From Methanomicrobiales archaeon (GTDB taxonomy: Archaea; Halobacteriota; Methanomicrobia; Methanomicrobiales; Methanospirillaceae), in assembly GCA_017883495.1 (NCBI GenBank), contig JADGNL010000065.1:1-9438 (forward strand): a DNA stretch of 9,438 nt, given 5' to 3'. Shown here in pieces: positions 5,014-9,438 of this stretch (positions are counted from its first letter, which is position 1; each line of letters begins with the position of its first letter). A program made the translations under genes and the position numbers. The notes below the pieces were generated by a model. It worked only from the letters and a program-made list of their open reading frames with translations, was not told the origin of the DNA and made no database searches.

Positions 5014-6804
5014 TCAGGTCGAGAGGCCCGCCCCGTCTCCGTCGAGCCGCCTGATCCGGTTCTCGCGATTCATGGCGTCCCGGTACGCCTCCTCCGCACG
5101 CTTCCAGTCCGAGATGTCGCGCAGGGTCTGAATCGCCCCGATCTCGCTCCCGTCGCGGTCGGAGAGGGGGGACGCCTTCCCCCAGAGGTGTCCCCCTCGC
5201 CCGCCGCGAAGCGAGGAAATCGGAGTCTCGAAGTAGAGGGTCTCGCCGAACCGGCGCACCTCCGGATAGGTGCGGGCAAGTTCCTCCGTCGAGAGATCGA
5301 GGAGATCGACGAGGACCGGGAAGGCGCCCTCGAACTTCACGAAGGCGCGCCCGTAGTCGCGCGGCCCCATCACGTCCTCCCGCCGGATGCCGGTCAGGGT
5401 CTCCATGGCCCTGTTCCAGGCGACGACGTGCCGCTCGCGGTCCACGATGAAGGTCGCGTCGGGCATGAACTCGATCGCCTCCTGGAGCTTGCCGCGGCTG
5501 AGCCGGAGCGCCTGCTCGGTCTGCCGCCGTTCGGTGACGTCCACGATCGAGACGAGGACGCAGATGAGCCGCCCGTCGTCGAGAGCCACTGAGGCAGAGA
5601 TCTGGGCCTGGAACGGCTGACCGTCGCGGCGCAGACACCGGACCTCGCCGAACCACTGCCCGTCGCTGAAGAGCGGCCCCATGATCTCGGTCATCAGGCC
5701 GCCGAGGGCGAGGTCCCCTTGCGCGAGTTCCGCATGGCTTCGGTCCATGAATTCGCCGGGCTCACCGTAGCCGAACATGGATGCAAAGGCGCGGTTGACG
5801 TACTCCATGCGGCCGTCGGGAGCGAAGATTGCGATCCCGTCGACCGAGGCCGCGATCGCGGAGTCCATGACCAGCAGATCGCGCTGACGCGCCTGAGCCT
5901 CGGTCACGTCGCGCCCGACGGTCTGGTACTCGAGGAGGGTGCCGTCGATACCGAAGAGTGCCCGCTCCGAATACTCGAGCCACCGCAGATCACCGCTTCC
6001 GTCGCGGATCTGGTGGAGGAAGAAGGCGGAGGGTGCCTCCGGCGTCAGGGCCGCTTCGGCCTCCCGGAGGCTGGCACGATCTTCGGGTGCGAGGAAGGCC
6101 GCGATATCGACGGCGGCGCGATCGTCGGACCCGAAGAAGCGGCGGCATGCATCGTTGGAGAACGTGATCGTGCCGTCGGCCCGGCGGCGCGAGATCAGCT
6201 CGGTCTGGTCCTCGACAACAGCCCGGTACCGCGCCTCGTTCTCGGCGATCTGCCGTTCGTACTCCCGCTCGGCCGTCACGTCCTCGATGATCACGGTGCA
6301 GCCGTTGCCCCCGTCCTCGAAGACGGTCGGGATCAGCGAGACTCTGCAGTGGACGATCCGTCCGTCGTACTCGAAGGAGAGGTCGCGCCGTTCGGCCTCG
6401 CCCGTGCCATCGGCCGCCGGCAGGACCAGCCCGCGAAGAGGGGCGAGGTCGACCCTGTCGAAGCGCTCGCCGAGGAGGGCTTCTCGCGGGAGCTGCCAGA
6501 AGTCGAGCAGGCGGTCGTTCGCCTGGATGATCTTCCCCTCGTCGTCGACGACCACGATCTGCTCGCGCGCGAACCGGAGAAGGCCCGAGAGCGGCACCCG
6601 CTGGGAGACCGTGTAGATCTTGGCCATCCCGATCTGCCGGACCTCCACCTGGCCCGTGAAGAGCAGGATCTCGAGATACTTGGCGGCCGAGTTCCGGTTG
6701 ATCCCGAGCCGCTGCGAGATCTCGGTGATGATCAGTCCCTTCGGGTGCGCCTTGAGGAGCGTCCGGATCTTCCGGGCGATGGCCCGGTCCTCTTCAAGGC
6801 CCAT
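5014..6804 (-). CDS. Winged-helix DNA-binding protein with four PAS sensor domains and no kinase domain
   Basis: A complete, apparently cytoplasmic 596-residue protein with no signal peptide or membrane segment. Residues 7-68 form a winged helix-turn-helix: a helix ending in HPKGL, then 'ITEISQRLGINRNSAAKYLEIL' in two parts with the recognition helix about 36-48, and a wing near 52-66. Four PAS domains follow, at about 75-185, 190-305, 312-430 and 436-565. Each begins with a strand and an N-x-A/R-type motif (N96, N217, the third near its VNRAF, the fourth near its WNRAM). Each ends in the typical D-(V/I)-(T/S) PAC strand (EDVT, RDVT, VDVT, RDIS). No HisKA, HATPase, GGDEF or receiver domain is present, so the DNA-binding domain is the likely output, making this a one-component sensor-regulator. 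The ligand (heme, flavin or small molecule) is not readable. ATG 6804 is the first in-frame start after a stop at 6847-6849 and sits about 25 bases from a TATA run. It is divergent from the sensor kinase. Confidence 0.88.
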   Translation of the reverse strand: MGLEEDRAIARKIRTLLKAHPKGLIITEISQRLGINRNSAAKYLEILLFTGQVEVRQIGMAKIYTVSQRVPLSGLLRFAREQIVVVDDEGKIIQANDRLLDFWQLPREALLGERFDRVDLAPLRGLVLPAADGTGEAERRDLSFEYDGRIVHCRVSLIPTVFEDGGNGCTVIIEDVTAEREYERQIAENEARYRAVVEDQTELISRRRADGTITFSNDACRRFFGSDDRAAVDIAAFLAPEDRASLREAEAALTPEAPSAFFLHQIRDGSGDLRWLEYSERALFGIDGTLLEYQTVGRDVTEAQARQRDLLVMDSAIAASVDGIAIFAPDGRMEYVNRAFASMFGYGEPGEFMDRSHAELAQGDLALGGLMTEIMGPLFSDGQWFGEVRCLRRDGQPFQAQISASVALDDGRLICVLVSIVDVTERRQTEQALRLSRGKLQEAIEFMPDATFIVDRERHVVAWNRAMETLTGIRREDVMGPRDYGRAFVKFEGAFPVLVDLLDLSTEELARTYPEVRRFGETLYFETPISSLRGGRGGHLWGKASPLSDRDGSEIGAIQTLRDISDWKRAEEAYRDAMNRENRIRRLDGDGAGLST

Positions 6805-6823
6805 GAGGATTACTGCATCACGG

Positions 6824-6834
6824 ATATATATATA
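6824..6834 (-). promoter_or_regulatory. TATA box of the winged-helix/PAS gene, probably leaderless transcript
   Basis: An alternating AT run (ATATATATATA) centred near 6829 lies about 25 bases upstream of ATG 6804, the archaeal TATA-to-start distance. No Shine-Dalgarno sequence sits between them, so the mRNA probably begins at or next to the ATG. The run is a palindrome and could also place transcription on the + strand near 6855 toward the histidine kinase. Confidence 0.6.
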
Positions 6835-6881
6835 GTAAGTGAATTGTCAATCGACTCCCTCTGAAATGGTAATCGGAAGGT

Positions 6882-6928
6882 TCTTCTTATGAGGAGCCCG
6901 AATACCTGCTATCCCCTGCATCGGGGGT
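6882..6928 (+). promoter_or_regulatory. Candidate promoter and Shine-Dalgarno region of the sensor kinase
   Basis: A weak TATA-like TTCTTAT (6884-6890) would set a start site near 6912. GGGGGT (6923-6928) ends four bases before ATG 6933 and can serve as a ribosome-binding site. Part of it can pair with CCCC at 6913-6916 in a 4-bp hairpin, which might dampen translation. The palindromic TATA run at 6824-6834 is the alternative promoter. Confidence 0.35.
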
Positions 6929-6932
6929 TGCC

Positions 6933-9438
6933 ATGCCGCTCTCCCTTCGATCTCGACCCTTCTCGCTGACGCTCTTCGTTTTCATAGTCGCCCTGATCGT
7001 GCTGGTCGTCGTCGGAATCACGCTCGTGGACTACTCGATCGCGGAATCGAACCTCCGGAGCCACCAGCGGCTGCTCGAGGAGCAGACCGAGATCGACCTC
7101 AATAACTCGATCATGCTGGTCGACGAAGGGCTCAAGCTCTTCGACGACACGATGAACGGGGAGATGGAGCAGGGGCTTACGCAGTTCGCCGACGAGTACG
7201 AGCGAGCGGGGCGGAACCCTTCGGCCATGAACCTGACGCGCATCAAGCGCGAGGTCTTTCACGACACGTTGGACCTCTACGTGATCAACGCGTCGAACAT
7301 GGTCGAGTTCACGACCTACCCGCCCGACCAGGACCTCGACTTCAGCACCGAGCCCGACTTCGCCGTTTACCTGGACAGGATCCGGAATACCAGCGGCTTC
7401 TACCCCGATCGCGTGGTCCGCGAGCCCGGATCGAACATTCTCCGCAAGTACGCGTACGCCCCGACGGCCGACCACCGGTACATCCTCGAGCTCGGCCTGA
7501 TCGGCGATAAGTTCAAGCCCGAGCGCCAGCGCCTCACGTACACGGAGACGATCAAGGACATCAAGTCCCTGAACCCCTACCTCGAGGACGCCCGGCTGTT
7601 CACCCAGTTCAAGCGCCAGGTCGGGAACAGCTCCTTCAGGCCCGATGCCGAGCTCAAGGCGCGGCTCGACCGCGTGATCGAGAACAAGACCGGTTTCGAC
7701 TGGATCGATCCGGCCACGGGCAACAAGGTGTGGTACAAATACATCAACCTCAAGGACGAGGATTACGGCTCCGATCTCTCGATGGTCGCCGAGCTGACCT
7801 ACAGCAGCCGCCCGCTTGAGCAGGCCCTCTCCGACCTCGTCGGGTTCCACGCCCTTGCCGCGCTCGCCGCTCTCCTGATCGGGCTCGTGACGGCAGGAAT
7901 CGTCTCGGGTCGCCTCACCAGCCCGATCCGCGGGCTCGTCGGGGATGTCGACGCGATCGCGCAGGGCGACCTCGACCATCCGATCTCGCCGAGCACGGCC
8001 CGCGAGTTCACGGTTCTCCAAACATCCATCGCCACCATGATCGGGCGGCTCAAGGGGACGATCGAGCAGCTCCAGCGGCACGAGGCGAAGCTCTCCGAGA
8101 GCGAGGACCGGTACCGAAGGACGCTCGACCTGATCTCTGACTACGCCTACTGCGAGGCGCTCAACCACGATGAAGAGTGGCGTCCCGTCTGGTCCGCCGG
8201 CGCCCCCGAACGAATCTGCGGCTACACGTTCGACCAGCTCATTGCGATCGGCGGATGGGGGCAGATCGTTCACCCCGAGGATCGCACCACTCTCGAGCGG
8301 CACATCGAGGCTGTGAAGGTCAACCAGCCGCACGAGAGCGAGTTCCGCATCCTCTCGAACGAGGGGGAGGTCCGGTGGGTCAGCCACCGGACGATGCCGA
8401 TCATTGACCCGGACCTCGGTCGGGTGACCGGGTATTACGCGGCCGGCCAGGACGTGACCGACCGGAAGCGGAACGAGGCCGCGCTCCGCGAGAGCGAGGA
8501 GAAGTACCGGCAGCTCGTCGAGGACGCGAACTCGATCATCCTCCGGCTCGGCCCCGACGGCACAATCTGGTACGTGAACGAGTACGCGGAGCAGTTCTTC
8601 GGGTACGAACCGGGTGAGCTCCTGGGCCGCGACGTGGTCGGGACGATCGTGCCCGAGATCGACAGCGAGGGCAGGCGAACCGGCGACCTGGTGCACGAGA
8701 TCTCCCAGGACCCGACTTCCTACACCATAAACCAGAACGAGAACGTGCGCAAGGACGGGACGCGGGCGTACATCTCCTGGACCAACCGCGCGATCTTCGG
8801 CGACGACGGAAGCCCGCTCGGGATCCTCTGCGTCGGCAACGACATCACGCGGCTCAAAGAGGCCGAGGAGGAGAACCGCCAGCTCTACGCCGAGCTCGAA
8901 GAGCGGGTGCGCAAGCGGACCGAGGACCTGGCCGCCGCGAACCGCGAGCTCGAGTCGTTCACCTACACGGTCTCCCACGACCTGCGGTCGCCCCTCCGGG
9001 CGATCGACGGCTATACCTATATCCTGCGGCACGAGCATCAGCCCGAACTGACCGGCTCGGGGAAGCGCTACCTCGACCAGATCAGCCAGAACGCGCGTCG
9101 GATGGCCCGGCTGATCGACGACCTGCTGAACTTCTCGCGGACCGGCAGGCAGGCCCTGGCCATCCGGGAGATCGACCCGGCCGTGCTCGTGGCCGAGGTG
9201 CTCGACGACCTCGCCGGCGAACGGCAGGGACGCGACGTCCGGATAACGGTCGGCGGCCTCGCCTCCTGCCGGGCGGACCCGGCCCTGCTGAAGCAGGTCT
9301 TCGCGAACCTGATCGGGAACGCGCTCAAGTTCACGCGGAATCGCGAGGTCGCCGAGATCGAGATCGGGTCCTCCGAGGAGACGGGCGGCCCGGTCTACTA
9401 TGTCCGCGACAACGGCGTCGGCTTCGACCAGAAGTACG
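6933..9438 (+). CDS. Membrane sensor histidine kinase: extracytoplasmic sensor, HAMP, two PAS, HisKA, HATPase (3' end outside window)
   Basis: The frame is open from ATG 6933 to the last base, giving 835 codons so far; ATG 6933 is the first start after an in-frame TAA at 6870. Order of parts: TM1 about 10-33; an extracytoplasmic sensor of some 270 residues (34-303, Cache-like in size and position); TM2 about 304-327; HAMP about 328-382; PAS1 about 390-510, ending in QDVTDRK; PAS2 about 518-642; and a coiled segment (EELEERVRK type). HisKA follows with phospho-acceptor His682 in VSHDLRSPL. HATPase shows an N-box with Asn792 and Asn796 and a G1 box DNGVGF (826-831) just before the window ends. 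The HisKA/HATPase part resembles the phytochrome-like kinase class found in bacteria and methanogens. It should autophosphorylate on ATP and pass phosphate to a response regulator not seen here. The signal is unknown. Confidence 0.92.
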   Translation, partial: MPLSLRSRPFSLTLFVFIVALIVLVVVGITLVDYSIAESNLRSHQRLLEEQTEIDLNNSIMLVDEGLKLFDDTMNGEMEQGLTQFADEYERAGRNPSAMNLTRIKREVFHDTLDLYVINASNMVEFTTYPPDQDLDFSTEPDFAVYLDRIRNTSGFYPDRVVREPGSNILRKYAYAPTADHRYILELGLIGDKFKPERQRLTYTETIKDIKSLNPYLEDARLFTQFKRQVGNSSFRPDAELKARLDRVIENKTGFDWIDPATGNKVWYKYINLKDEDYGSDLSMVAELTYSSRPLEQALSDLVGFHALAALAALLIGLVTAGIVSGRLTSPIRGLVGDVDAIAQGDLDHPISPSTAREFTVLQTSIATMIGRLKGTIEQLQRHEAKLSESEDRYRRTLDLISDYAYCEALNHDEEWRPVWSAGAPERICGYTFDQLIAIGGWGQIVHPEDRTTLERHIEAVKVNQPHESEFRILSNEGEVRWVSHRTMPIIDPDLGRVTGYYAAGQDVTDRKRNEAALRESEEKYRQLVEDANSIILRLGPDGTIWYVNEYAEQFFGYEPGELLGRDVVGTIVPEIDSEGRRTGDLVHEISQDPTSYTINQNENVRKDGTRAYISWTNRAIFGDDGSPLGILCVGNDITRLKEAEEENRQLYAELEERVRKRTEDLAAANRELESFTYTVSHDLRSPLRAIDGYTYILRHEHQPELTGSGKRYLDQISQNARRMARLIDDLLNFSRTGRQALAIREIDPAVLVAEVLDDLAGERQGRDVRITVGGLASCRADPALLKQVFANLIGNALKFTRNREVAEIEIGSSEETGGPVYYVRDNGVGFDQKY

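Noticed and set aside
5719..6864. Plus-strand open frame of 381 codons opposite the winged-helix/PAS gene
   Set aside because: No recognisable motif and a composition typical of an antisense shadow; the minus strand has four well-formed PAS domains and a TATA box at the right distance.
6808..6874. Inverted GATTAC/GTAATC pair flanking the divergent promoter
   Set aside because: Only six matching bases with a long spacer and no extension on either side; likely chance.
6909..9038. Minus-strand open frame of 709 codons opposite the sensor kinase
   Set aside because: A GC-bias shadow: repetitive Val/Arg/Asp/Leu composition and no domain, while the + strand encodes PAS, HisKA and HATPase motifs.

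Overview
The window reads as a high-GC archaeal chromosome segment, most likely a methanogen of the Methanomicrobiales (Methanoculleus/Methanofollis-like). This is inferred from four things: the mix of gene families (a COG1361 surface protein beside an HAE3-type RND exporter, a winged-helix protein with several PAS domains, and a PAS-rich histidine kinase); archaeal TATA-like boxes about 25 bases from start codons; purine-rich Shine-Dalgarno sites on other genes; and strong G/C third-position bias. The genus cannot be fixed from the sequence alone.

Left half (1-4457, all + strand): the 3' end of a membrane-anchored COG1361/S-layer-type protein is followed after 54 bases by a complete 747-residue RND-superfamily exporter of the HAE3/MMPL type. 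After 44 bases comes a two-gene ABC-2 exporter, an ATPase and a permease coupled by an ATGA overlap. Together these form an envelope export cluster. Its substrates cannot be read from the sequence.

Middle (4441-6804, - strand): a small UspA-type nucleotide-binding protein converges on the ABC permease and overlaps its 3' end by 17 bp. Upstream of uspA on the same strand is a 596-residue protein with an N-terminal winged helix and four PAS domains but no kinase output. It looks like a one-component sensor-regulator.

Right (6933 to the window end, + strand): a membrane sensor histidine kinase (extracytoplasmic sensor, HAMP, two PAS, HisKA, HATPase) is divergent from the winged-helix/PAS gene across 128 bp. 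It is cut by the window edge inside the ATPase domain. The shared intergenic region has a palindromic TATA-type run and is the likeliest regulatory hub.

No tRNA, rRNA, insertion sequence, integrase, CRISPR array or obvious horizontally acquired island was seen. The window is densely coding and has no non-coding stretch over 130 bp. I see no clearly new defence or mobile system. The most interesting items are the surface-protein/RND pairing in a probably single-membrane archaeon and the kinase-less winged-helix multi-PAS regulator divergent from a sensor kinase.
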